NCBI GenBank assembly: GCA_964609625.1
Contig: CAZSRS010000060.1
Coordinates: 1-18,263, forward strand
Length of the DNA: 18,263 nt
Origin: G963674665 sp964609625
GTDB taxonomy: Bacteria; Desulfobacterota; Desulfovibrionia; Desulfovibrionales; Desulfovibrionaceae
Reading direction: 5' to 3'
The notes beneath the pieces were generated by a model. That model was not told where the DNA came from and ran no database searches. It saw only the letters and a list, made by a program, of their open reading frames with translations. Position 1 is the stretch's first letter; the number at the start of each line of letters is the position of its first letter. The position numbers were made by a program, and so were the translations under genes. Below, in pieces: positions 1-5,317 of this stretch.

Positions 1-515
1 TCGGCCGGATCATCGGCGTGATCAACGACATCGCCGACCAGACCAACCTCCTGGCCTTGAACGCGGCCATCGAGGCGGCACGGGCAGGCGATGCAGGGCG
101 CGGTTTTGCCGTGGTGGCCGACGAGGTGCGCAAACTGGCCGAGAAGACCATGGCCGCCACCAAGGAGGTGGGGGAATCCATCGGCCGTATCCGGCAGGCG
201 GCTGAACGCAGCGTGGCTTCCAGCCATCAGGCCGCGGACGCCGTGGGCGCTTCCACCGAAGTGGCCGACGAGGCGGGCCGCTCCCTGCACGCCATTGTCC
301 AGGCCATGGGGGAGAATGCCGCGCAGATCCAGGCCATTGCCGCGGCCAGCGAAGAGCAGTCCGCCGCGACCGAGGAGATCACCCGCAGCGTGGAGGGGAT
401 CGACGCCATCTCCTCCAGTACGGCCGGAAACATGACGCTTGCCGCGCAGGCCGTGAACAACCTGGCGGATAAGGCCCGAGAGTTGAACGAGCTTATCGAG
501 GAAATGCGCGGTTGA
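1..515 (+). CDS. Methyl-accepting chemotaxis protein, C-terminal signalling domain (5' truncated)
   Basis: This is the cytoplasmic signalling end of a chemoreceptor, which relays ligand or redox state to CheA/CheW. The reading frame is open from base 3 of the window, so the true start lies upstream and the GTG at 18 is only an internal valine. The hairpin-tip signature is clear: DIADQTNLLALNAAIEAARA followed by GRGFAVVADEVRKLAEKT. After it comes a long Ala/Glu/Ser-rich heptad helix with a likely methylation segment (AAASEEQSAATEEITRSV). The protein ends in NLADKARELNELIEEMRG without a CheR-tethering pentapeptide. The sensor domain is not in the window, so the ligand is unknown. The gene converges on the selenoprotein operon that ends at 571. 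Confidence 0.95.
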   Translation, partial: GRIIGVINDIADQTNLLALNAAIEAARAGDAGRGFAVVADEVRKLAEKTMAATKEVGESIGRIRQAAERSVASSHQAADAVGASTEVADEAGRSLHAIVQAMGENAAQIQAIAAASEEQSAATEEITRSVEGIDAISSSTAGNMTLAAQAVNNLADKARELNELIEEMRG

Positions 516-551
516 GCCCTCGAAAGCCCTCACGCCAGACACAGTAACCGC

Positions 552-569
552 GAACCGGAGCGCCAGTTC
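552..569 (-). terminator. Hairpin in the convergent gap after the selenoprotein operon
   Basis: On the minus strand GAACTGG, loop CGCT, CCGGTTC forms a 7-bp stem with one G-U pair. It starts 2 nt after the TAG stop of the last operon gene, in the 55-nt gap facing the chemoreceptor stop. There is no U tract on either strand, so it may be a weak or bidirectional terminator, or only a 3' stabilising hairpin. Confidence 0.4.
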
Positions 570-570
570 C

Positions 571-888
571 CTACCGCTTGAGCAGCCGTCCAAGGAGGCC
601 CATGCGCTCCGGTTCCGGCTCGGGCAGGCCGAGGTGCCTGCAAATGCACGCCTCCAGCGTGTGTTCCGCCACGTCGCAGCCTTCGGCCACGATCTCGTCC
701 TCCACCATGACCGCCGGTGCTGTGGGCAGGTCCAGGGCGTAGTACGCGTCGGTGTGGTATTCCGCCTTGGGCCTGGAGGTCACTTCCATCGTGATGTCGT
801 ATTTGTCGCCCAACCTGGGCATCATTTCCTTGAAGTGCTTTCAGGGCTTGCCGTTGGGCTCGTTCAGGAAGAACCGCACCGTGCACAT
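571..888 (-). CDS. Thioredoxin-fold small selenoprotein (candidate, Sec16 encoded by UGA at 843-841)
   Basis: I read this as a 105-residue redox protein. Start ATG at 888 has a strong ribosome site, AAGGAG, 8 nt upstream. From there the frame runs MCTVRFFLNEPNGKP, then UGA (codon 16), then KHFKEMMPRLGDKYDITM and on to a TAG stop. The UGA follows the first beta strand, where thioredoxins and glutaredoxins carry their catalytic Cys. LPTAPAVMV (residues 54-62) matches the cis-proline strand of that fold. Further cysteines are C2, C71, C81 and C83. No signal peptide or membrane segment is visible, so it is probably cytoplasmic. It is the last gene of the ArsR-led operon, 48 nt after the DsbD-like gene. 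A caller that treats UGA as stop would begin at ATG 825, losing the active site and the ribosome site. The alternative, a gene broken by a nonsense mutation, is less likely given the sister genes. The substrate is unknown. Confidence 0.78.
808..820 (-). promoter_or_regulatory. Candidate bacterial SECIS hairpin for Sec16
   Basis: The stem GCCCA / TGGGC closes a GGT loop, and a U-G pair can extend it to 6 bp. There are 25 nt between the UGA (843-841) and the loop, and the loop begins with G. This agrees with the bacterial SECIS layout as I remember it: a hairpin inside the coding region shortly after UGA with G in the first two loop positions. It was found by eye; no folding was computed. Confidence 0.5.
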
Positions 889-936
889 GTCGCATTCTCC
901 TTATGCATTGTGATCAGGATGTCTCGCCGCACCACG

Positions 937-2670
937 CTAGGGCGCATGCAGCAGGTCCCGCATCCGTTTCAGGAATTCCCCCGAGGGTATGAAATCCACA
1001 AGCCTGAGGTCATGCCTCTCCACGCCATCCGCGTCCAGAAAGACCACCGTGGGCACGCCCTTGACCTCGTACTCCCGCACCAAGCGGTCGTACAACGGGT
1101 TGCCCCCCCTGGTCAGATCCACCTTGACCATAACCAACGCCTCCGCGGCCAGTCGGACAACGTCGGGATCGCGGAAAGTCTTCTCGTCCAGTTCGCGGCA
1201 CGGGGTGCACCACGTGGCCGAGAAGTCGATGATCACGGGCTTTCCGGCGGCAGCCGCCTCGGCAAGAAGTGCATCGGAGTACTGTCGCCAGGCCACGCTT
1301 TCCCCCCTGAAGGCCCATGATCCCAGGAGAAACGCGGCCAGGACCAGGGCAAGGATTCCCACCCCACCCCTGAGCATGCCAAAGGCCTTGAACTCGGCCC
1401 TGGCCTTGTCCAGCCAGCCCAGGTGCACGCCGGCCGCCGCCGCCACGACCGCCAGCAACACGACGCCGCCCGCCTCGGATAACAAAGGACGGACGAAGTA
1501 GGCAGCCATGCCCACCAGCACCCAGCCCATCAGCTTCCTGACCCAGAGCATCCACTCCCCGGAGCGGGGCAGCTTCTCCAACCTGCCCGAGAACATCCCC
1601 AGGACAAACAGCGGCAGCCCCAGGCCCAGGCTCAAGGTGAAAAAGACGAGAAATCCGAGCAGGACGCTGCCCATGCCGGCCACCCAGGTCAGCAGACCCA
1701 GGACGAACGGCCCCAGGCACGGCGCGGCCACCACTCCCAGGGTCAACCCCATGAACAGGCTCCCGAAATACCCGGTATAGGATTTGGAGGCAACGCGGCT
1801 CAGCCCCTGGGGCAGGCGCAGTTCCCACAGGCCGAATAGGCTGGTGGCGAACAGGACCAGGAGAGCGGCGAGTCCCAGCAGCACCACGGGGTTCTGCAGC
1901 AGGGCGCCCATCATGCCGCCAGTGAGGGCAGCCGCCACCCCGAGCAGGGAGTTGGTCAGGGCCAGGCCGGTCAGGTACAGGATGCCGTGACCCATGAGAG
2001 TGCCTTTCCGCTGCCCGCTGCGCCCCCCGAAGTAGGAGACGGTGATGGGAATGAGCGGGTACACGCAGGGAGTGAGGTTCAGGGCCAGGCCGCCGGTAAA
2101 GATTCCCAGCAGGGTCCAGAGCATGGTCCACCCACGCAACGGTCCCGGAGGAACGGCGTCCAGAGGTTGGGCCTGTGCCTTAGAAGTGCTGGCCACGGGT
2201 AGGCCGGCCTCCTGCCATGCGGGGAAGCCCAGAGGATCACGATAGACGTTCATATAACCGAGGGATACGGCCACACGGGCCGCCGAGTCGCTGCGGACTC
2301 ATGTCAGTCCGGCTCAGTAGAATACGATGACGCGCTCCTTGTCCGGGCCGAGAAAGCGCTCCAGTTCGCCTCGTTTTTGCCGGCGCTCCCAGGCCGTGGG
2401 CTCCATGGCGAAGAGGCGCGCGCCCTCGATGTGGCCGGCCCGGTATTCCCACTCCTGACGTGTGTCCACCAGCAGCAGGTCCGGGTCGGTCTCGAGCATT
2501 TCGGTCAGTTCCTCGGTGGAGAGGAGCCGGTAGCCGCCGTCACTGGCCTCGGCCCGCACGTCGGCCCAAGTACTCGTGGAGGGAGCTTCCGACCTGTTGA
2601 CGAACCAGAGCGCGGCGATGGTCAACAGCACAGCGGCAGCGGCAGTGAACGTCTTGAGCCAGTTGTGCAT
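937..2670 (-). CDS. Membrane-anchored rhodanese fused to DsbD-type thiol transporter; candidate selenoprotein with Sec119 and Sec124
   Basis: One 577-codon frame runs from ATG 2670 (GGAGG 5 nt upstream) to TAG at 937, interrupted only by UGA at 2316-2314 and 2301-2299. Residues about 5-26 are a hydrophobic anchor. Residues about 35-160 are a rhodanese domain (LLLVDTRQEWEYRAGHIEGA), whose active-site loop reads VIVFY-U-AGLT-U-VRS and continues with AA...LGYMNVY...GFPAWQEAGLPV. Related rhodaneses have FYC-x4-C-x-RS here, so both UGAs sit exactly at the cysteines. Next comes the DsbD/CcdA membrane core with its two cysteines, TPCVYP (C202) and AAPCLGPF (C318), and about eight membrane segments. 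Last is a thioredoxin domain with SATWCTPC (C488, C491). In DsbD an immunoglobulin-like alpha domain normally occupies the N-terminus; here the rhodanese takes its place. Known for DsbD: electrons pass from cytoplasmic thioredoxin across the membrane. Inferred: they reach the periplasmic Sec pair. Standard calling splits this into a truncated rhodanese and a DsbD-like gene lacking a ribosome site. Confidence 0.85.
2267..2283 (-). promoter_or_regulatory. Candidate SECIS hairpin for Sec124
   Basis: GCGGCC pairs with GGCCGT (six pairs, one G-U) around the loop CGTGT. The loop starts 21 nt after the UGA at 2301-2299 and has G in its second position. The hairpin lies inside the rhodanese coding sequence. 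The assignment is by eye and by analogy to bacterial SECIS elements. Confidence 0.5.
2285..2300 (-). promoter_or_regulatory. Candidate SECIS hairpin for Sec119, overlapping the second UGA
   Basis: GAGTC pairs with GACTC around the loop CGCAGC, and a further U-G pair is possible. The loop starts 18 nt after the first UGA (2316-2314) and has G in second position. The 5' arm includes the GA of the second UGA (2301-2299), so decoding the first Sec and reading the second must involve the same bases. Confidence 0.45.
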
Positions 2671-2693
2671 GACAGCCTCCGGGGTTCAGGGGC

Positions 2694-3140
2694 TCAGATT
2701 CTGCCCTCGCGATCGAGCTTGGCCAGGAGGAATGCCGCGCCGGAGCGCGAGAGCCCGGTGGCTTCGGCCACGGCCGAGGCGTCCTGGCCGAGCGCCGCGG
2801 CATGACGTACGACCTCCTCCTCGATCTCCTCCAGCCAGTTCTCGAAGAGCGAGAGCACCTCGGGATGAGCCACGGCCTGGAGCTGTTTCGACTGGGACAC
2901 CCTGTCCACCAGATTCTGGCACATGCTTGTTGGATCGACACCTTCGTCCATGCATTCCGCCAGTCAGAGGTGGACCATGGCAATGGTCTTGTCCGTACCG
3001 GGCTCGCCAAGCATTCTGGTGATGAAGCGTCGCTGCGCCTCCTGGTCCAGCAGGGGGTATAATTCCCGCGCCGCGTCGGCGAGGCGCGCCGCCGCCTCTT
3101 CGGGATCCATGCCTCCGAGAATGTTGCTGATCGCATCCAT
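2694..3140 (-). CDS. Helical protein with C-terminal helix-turn-helix; candidate selenoprotein, Sec59 (UGA at 2966-2964)
   Basis: I do not recognise the family by name. From ATG 3140 (GAGGAGAGGGAAGC upstream) the frame encodes 148 residues to a TGA at 2696-2694, with one internal UGA at codon 59. Residues 1-58 are helical (MDPEEAAARLADAARELYPL). The UGA region reads MVHL-U-LAEC-MDEG, a U-x3-C pair (U59, C63), with C74 just after in SMCQNL. An acidic helix follows (SLFENWLEEIEEEV). The last ~35 residues look like a winged-helix or MarR-type recognition helix: DASAVAEATGLSRSGAAFLL, then AKLDREGRI. It has no signal peptide. The gene lies 41 nt after the ArsR gene and 23 nt before the rhodanese-DsbD gene. 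A redox-sensing DNA-binding role, or an adaptor role with the ArsR protein, is only inference. A caller treating UGA as stop gives two fragments (3185/3140-2964 and 2951-2694), the second without a good ribosome site. Confidence 0.75.
2937..2948 (-). promoter_or_regulatory. Weak candidate SECIS hairpin for Sec59
   Basis: GAC and GTC close the loop GAAGGT, which begins 18 nt after the UGA at 2966-2964 and has G in first position. Only three pairs are uninterrupted. An outer GCATG / CATGT pairing (about 2953-2926) could extend the structure with bulges. It is weaker than the hairpins after the other three UGAs. Confidence 0.3.
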
Positions 3141-3159
3141 GCTTCCCTCTCCTCTACCA

Positions 3160-3167
3160 ATAAGCAT
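3160..3167 (-). promoter_or_regulatory. Second copy of the operator half-site, between arsR-like gene and the HTH selenoprotein gene
   Basis: ATAAGCAT followed by ATG (3160-3170) repeats the operator half-site of 3542-3549 exactly, in the 41-nt gap between the repressor and the next gene. It lies in an imperfect CCAA...TTGG dyad centred on CATATG. It may be a secondary repressor site; a chance match is possible. Confidence 0.35.
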
Positions 3168-3181
3168 ATGTCTTTCTTGGC

Positions 3182-3517
3182 TCAATCCTGGAAACCCTTG
3201 CGCTCCGCCAGGAGATTTTCCGCCAACGCTGCCATGGAATGCAGGACATCCAGGATCTCTGGGCGTTTGAGGCTGTAGTGGACAAAGGGCCCCCTGCGCT
3301 GCACGTCCACGAGAAGGGCGCGCTTCAGCTCCCGCAAATGGTGGGAGACCAGGGGTTGGGAAAGTCCCAGGTCCTCGCCGATCTGGGAAACAGTCCTTGT
3401 AGCCACCCCCAGGTGCCGAATGATGCGCAGCCTGTTCTCGTCGGCAAAGGCTCGGGCCAGAAAGGCCAGGTCGGCGAGGGCCGGAGCGCTTTCGGGAGTC
3501 TTTTCGTCCTGGGTCAT
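3182..3517 (-). CDS. ArsR/SmtB-family winged-helix repressor
   Basis: A 111-residue transcription regulator with the ArsR fold. The helix-turn-helix is about residues 40-80 (TVSQIGEDLGLSQPLVSHHL, then RELKRALL), and the wing is VDVQRRGPFVHYSLKRPEI. I prefer ATG 3517 over GTG 3523 because GAGG sits 5 nt before the ATG and would overlap the GTG. It heads the selenoprotein operon, and a dyad at 3542-3565 over its promoter suggests autoregulation and control of the whole operon. The protein contains no cysteine at all, so the Cys-based metal or redox sites of ArsR, CadC or BigR-type members are absent. The inducer would have to be sensed by His/Asp/Glu residues or otherwise. Family assignment is confident; the ligand is unknown. 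Confidence 0.92.
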   Translation of the reverse strand: MTQDEKTPESAPALADLAFLARAFADENRLRIIRHLGVATRTVSQIGEDLGLSQPLVSHHLRELKRALLVDVQRRGPFVHYSLKRPEILDVLHSMAALAENLLAERKGFQD

Positions 3518-3541
3518 TTCCACCTCTGAAGCCGGTCTGTC

Positions 3542-3591
3542 ATAAGCATATAAACAGATGCTTATATGACAGAAACAACCGTGCGTGTCAA
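3542..3591 (-). promoter_or_regulatory. Promoter and ArsR-type operator of the selenoprotein operon
   Basis: On the minus strand a perfect TTGACA (-35, 3591-3586) is followed 19 nt later by TATAAG (-10, 3566-3561); ATATAA with an 18-nt spacer is an alternative. The plus-strand sequence ATAAGCAT, 8 nt, ATGCTTAT (3542-3549 and 3558-3565) is a perfect inverted repeat covering the -10 region. It extends imperfectly outwards (TGTCAT / ATGACA, with a 2-nt offset). A repressor bound here would block RNA polymerase. The first gene start is at 3517. Confidence 0.7.
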
Positions 3592-3615
3592 TGAAATAAC
3601 CTTGGGGCAGTCACA

Positions 3616-3640
3616 CCATTGGTGCCGGGGGCGCCAATGG
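3616..3640 (-). terminator. Strong hairpin between the exported-protein gene and the selenoprotein operon promoter
   Basis: CCATTGGTGCC, loop GGG, GGCGCCAATGG gives 11 bp with a single non-Watson-Crick position (a G-U pair in one strand's RNA). It lies 60 nt past the stop of the upstream minus-strand gene and just upstream of the -35 box. It probably insulates the operon, but no U run follows. Confidence 0.5.
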
Positions 3641-3700
3641 TCTCCAGACCCGACGTTCAAGCCGAAATGCGCGGGCAGCGTGGGCGAGGCTTCGGTGTAT

Positions 3701-4291
3701 TTACCGCGGCATGGGTTCCACCAGGGGGTCGCCCACCAGCTCCAGCGCCCCTTGCCGCAGACGGTAGCGCATCACCACCCGCTTTTCAGGGCAGCAATGG
3801 GGGCCGTCGGCATGGAACATGGCCCGCAGCTCGCCGTCGACGATGGTCACCTCCTGGAGATTCCAGACCAGGCTGTCGGGGTGGAAGCGGTTGTAGTCGG
3901 CGCGGATGCGCTCGTCCGCCAGTTCTGTCAGAGGGGGGGCGTTGTCCACGCCGGTGGGATCGGCGAAGATCAAGTACTCGACCAGGGTGTAATTCGCGCC
4001 CCGATACCCACACCAAGCCTCCACCACCGCCTCCTGGCCGCCGTCCCCGTCCAAATCGGCGCAGGTGGCGCCCTGGACTTCGAAGTACAGGGCACCCATG
4101 TCCGGCGAGGATTCGTACTTGCCTTCACGCACCGTGATGGACTCTGGCGCGTCGAGGTCGGGCAGTGTTCGCAGACATTCGGGGCGGTAGTCGCGGTTCA
4201 GGAAGGCATCGCCCCCGCATGCGGCGCATACCGGCTGGACAAGGAGACAGCAGAAGGCGATGCTCAGATAGGATATGAACAATGTGCGCAC
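3701..4291 (-). CDS. Exported protein of unknown function with a DLDGDG calcium-loop-like motif
   Basis: A 196-residue secreted protein. The start is GTG 4291, chosen because AAGGAGGA lies 7 nt upstream. Residues 1-23 form a signal peptide (SYLSIAFCCLLVQPVCAACGG) with likely cleavage after ACA or VCA; a lipobox is not convincing. The mature part holds six or more cysteines, including a CC pair near the end (GPHCCPEKR), so disulfides are plausible. DLDGDGGQEAVV (about residues 79-90) resembles FG-GAP/VCBS or EF-hand-like calcium loops, as seen in proteins that report a measured quantity. No enzyme motif is seen. It is monocistronic: a hairpin follows it and the plus-strand genes diverge from it. 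Confidence 0.8.
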   Translation of the reverse strand: MRTLFISYLSIAFCCLLVQPVCAACGGDAFLNRDYRPECLRTLPDLDAPESITVREGKYESSPDMGALYFEVQGATCADLDGDGGQEAVVEAWCGYRGANYTLVEYLIFADPTGVDNAPPLTELADERIRADYNRFHPDSLVWNLQEVTIVDGELRAMFHADGPHCCPEKRVVMRYRLRQGALELVGDPLVEPMPR

Positions 4292-4468
4292 GGCGAGATC
4301 CTCCTTCGTGGGGGCACTTGGGCGTGGATAGGGTCGCAGCCCTTTAACTTTCTACGCTGAACAGCACGCGATGTGAAGGACACTCCCGGCCTTTCCAGGA
4401 ATTATCCTGTACCGCGCGAGCGCCCTACCGCCTGCTGCTGGGGATGGAAAAAGAAACAGAAAAAAATC

Positions 4469-4497
4469 TGGACAAGCATCCTCTCTGGGGCTATTAT
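4469..4497 (+). promoter_or_regulatory. Sigma-70-type promoter for the 37-residue basic protein
   Basis: TGGACA (4469-4474) and TATTAT (4492-4497) are separated by exactly 17 nt and lie 35 nt before the start codon at 4533, in an A-rich leader region. This is the best-matching plus-strand promoter I see in the window. Confidence 0.65.
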
Positions 4498-4532
4498 TGC
4501 TGTTTATAGTTTTCAATAAAGGAGTGGATATC

Positions 4533-4646
4533 ATGGGCAGCCACAAGAAGCACGAACGCAAGAAAGAATTGGACCGCAAGCGCCACCGCCGCCAGAAACG
4601 TCTCAAGGAACGCATCCGCGAAGCCAGGGCAACCGCCGGCTCCTGA
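4533..4646 (+). CDS. 37-residue highly basic small protein
   Basis: The frame MGSHKKHERKKELDRKRHRR plus a similarly basic tail (QKRLKERIREARATAGS) is preceded by AAAGGAG with 8-nt spacing. It is bracketed by a promoter at 4469-4497 and an intrinsic terminator at 4693-4731. About half the residues are Lys, Arg or His, and no hydrophobic segment occurs. The composition suggests RNA or ribosome binding, or a charged single helix; this is inference only. I believe similar small proteins occur next to fmdB-like genes in Desulfovibrio relatives, but I cannot verify that here. It is too short for ordinary ORF thresholds. Confidence 0.75.
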   Translation: MGSHKKHERKKELDRKRHRRQKRLKERIREARATAGS

Positions 4647-4692
4647 TGTATCGTGCACAGACCGCGCCCTTTCCCGATGCGCGGCGCTCACC

Positions 4693-4731
4693 GGAAGCCC
4701 AGCTCCCCTGCCTGGCTTCCTTGTTTTTTTT
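4693..4731 (+). terminator. Rho-independent terminator after the small basic protein gene
   Basis: GGAAGCC and GGCTTCC form a perfect 7-bp stem (4693-4699 and 4714-4720), followed at once by TTGTTTTTTTT. It ends the 37-residue gene's transcript 47 nt past its stop. Confidence 0.85.
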
Positions 4732-4816
4732 CCTGTCTTCAGGGCATTGACAGCCGCCGCGTCGTGTTTAGCTTTTCACGCGTACATCCGCGAACTGTCT
4801 GCATGGAGGAATGATC

Positions 4817-5170
4817 ATGCCCATCTATGAGTACCGGTGCAAGGACTGCGCACACGTCTTTGAGGAGTGGCAGAAGGATTTCGAGGACCGCATTGAAACC
4901 TGCCCTGCCTGCGGTGGCCAGGCCCCCCGCATCATCTCCAACACCTCCTTCATCCTCAAGGGGTCCGGCTGGTACGTGACCGACTACGCCCGTGGCAATG
5001 GCAACGGCAAGTCCGCGTCCGGCAACGGAACCAACGGCAAGGCGTCCACCAACGCCGAGCCCGGCACCGCGGCCGACTCGCCCAAAAGTGCCGAATCCAA
5101 GCCGGCGGAGTCTTCCACGGCGACGAGCACGCCAGCCGCGACGAAATCCTCCGACAGCGCCTCGTCCTGA
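4817..5170 (+). CDS. FmdB-family zinc-ribbon protein with Ala/Ser/Thr/Lys-rich tail
   Basis: A 117-residue protein. The start is ATG 4817 (MPIYEYRC), not the in-frame ATG 4811, because GGAGG lies 7 nt before 4817 and MPIYEYRC is the conserved opening of the family. The zinc ribbon uses C8-x2-C11 and C29-x2-C32. The typical continuation PRIISNTSFILKGSGWYVTD follows. Residues about 60-117 are low-complexity Gly/Asn then Ser/Thr/Ala/Lys, probably disordered. The family's function is not settled: it is named after a putative regulator of formamide use, but most members are just small ribbon proteins. It lies between a terminator and purB-pyrE, 147 nt before the latter. Confidence 0.9.
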   Translation: MPIYEYRCKDCAHVFEEWQKDFEDRIETCPACGGQAPRIISNTSFILKGSGWYVTDYARGNGNGKSASGNGTNGKASTNAEPGTAADSPKSAESKPAESSTATSTPAATKSSDSASS

Positions 5171-5210
5171 CAAGGCGCCGCATGCTCTGGTGAACGACAC
5201 CTTTTTTGCA

Positions 5211-5226
5211 GCGACCGCACGGTCGC
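5211..5226 (+). terminator. Hairpin between fmdB-like gene and purB-pyrE
   Basis: GCGACC, loop GCAC, GGTCGC is a perfect 6-bp stem 40 nt after the FmdB-type stop. CCCCTTTCC follows it and TTTTTT precedes it. This is weak as an intrinsic terminator because the downstream U run is poor. Confidence 0.35.
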
Positions 5227-5317
5227 CCCTTTCCGGATCTCCATGGGCCACGGACATTGACGTGACCGCCGTCTCGAGGTCGGCCCGGCCGGGAGATTCC
5301 GTCCTTTCGGAGCGTAC

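Noticed and set aside
571..825. 84-codon gene starting at ATG 825
   Set aside because: It lacks the first beta strand and active-site position of the fold, and the strong AAGGAG belongs to ATG 888.
937..2274. DsbD-like gene as a separate 445-codon ORF starting at GTG 2274
   Set aside because: There is no ribosome site before 2274, and the first ~30 codons are the C-terminal part of a rhodanese domain (LGYMNVY, FPAWQEAGLPV), so it must belong to the upstream frame.
2694..2696. TGA at 2696-2694 as another Sec codon
   Set aside because: Reading on would overlap the start of the rhodanese-DsbD gene in another frame and gives a Pro/Arg/Leu-rich tail typical of shadow sequence. It is treated as the true stop; the same reasoning applies to the ArsR stop at 3184-3182.
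2694..2951. Separate 85-codon gene from ATG 2951
   Set aside because: It is in the same frame as the upstream 58 codons and separated only by one UGA and four codons. Its ribosome site is weak, while ATG 3140 has a good one.
3566..4360. 264-codon plus-strand frame over the exported-protein gene
   Set aside because: It is the antisense shadow of the signal-peptide protein at 3701-4291, which has a strong ribosome site and a sensible protein sequence.
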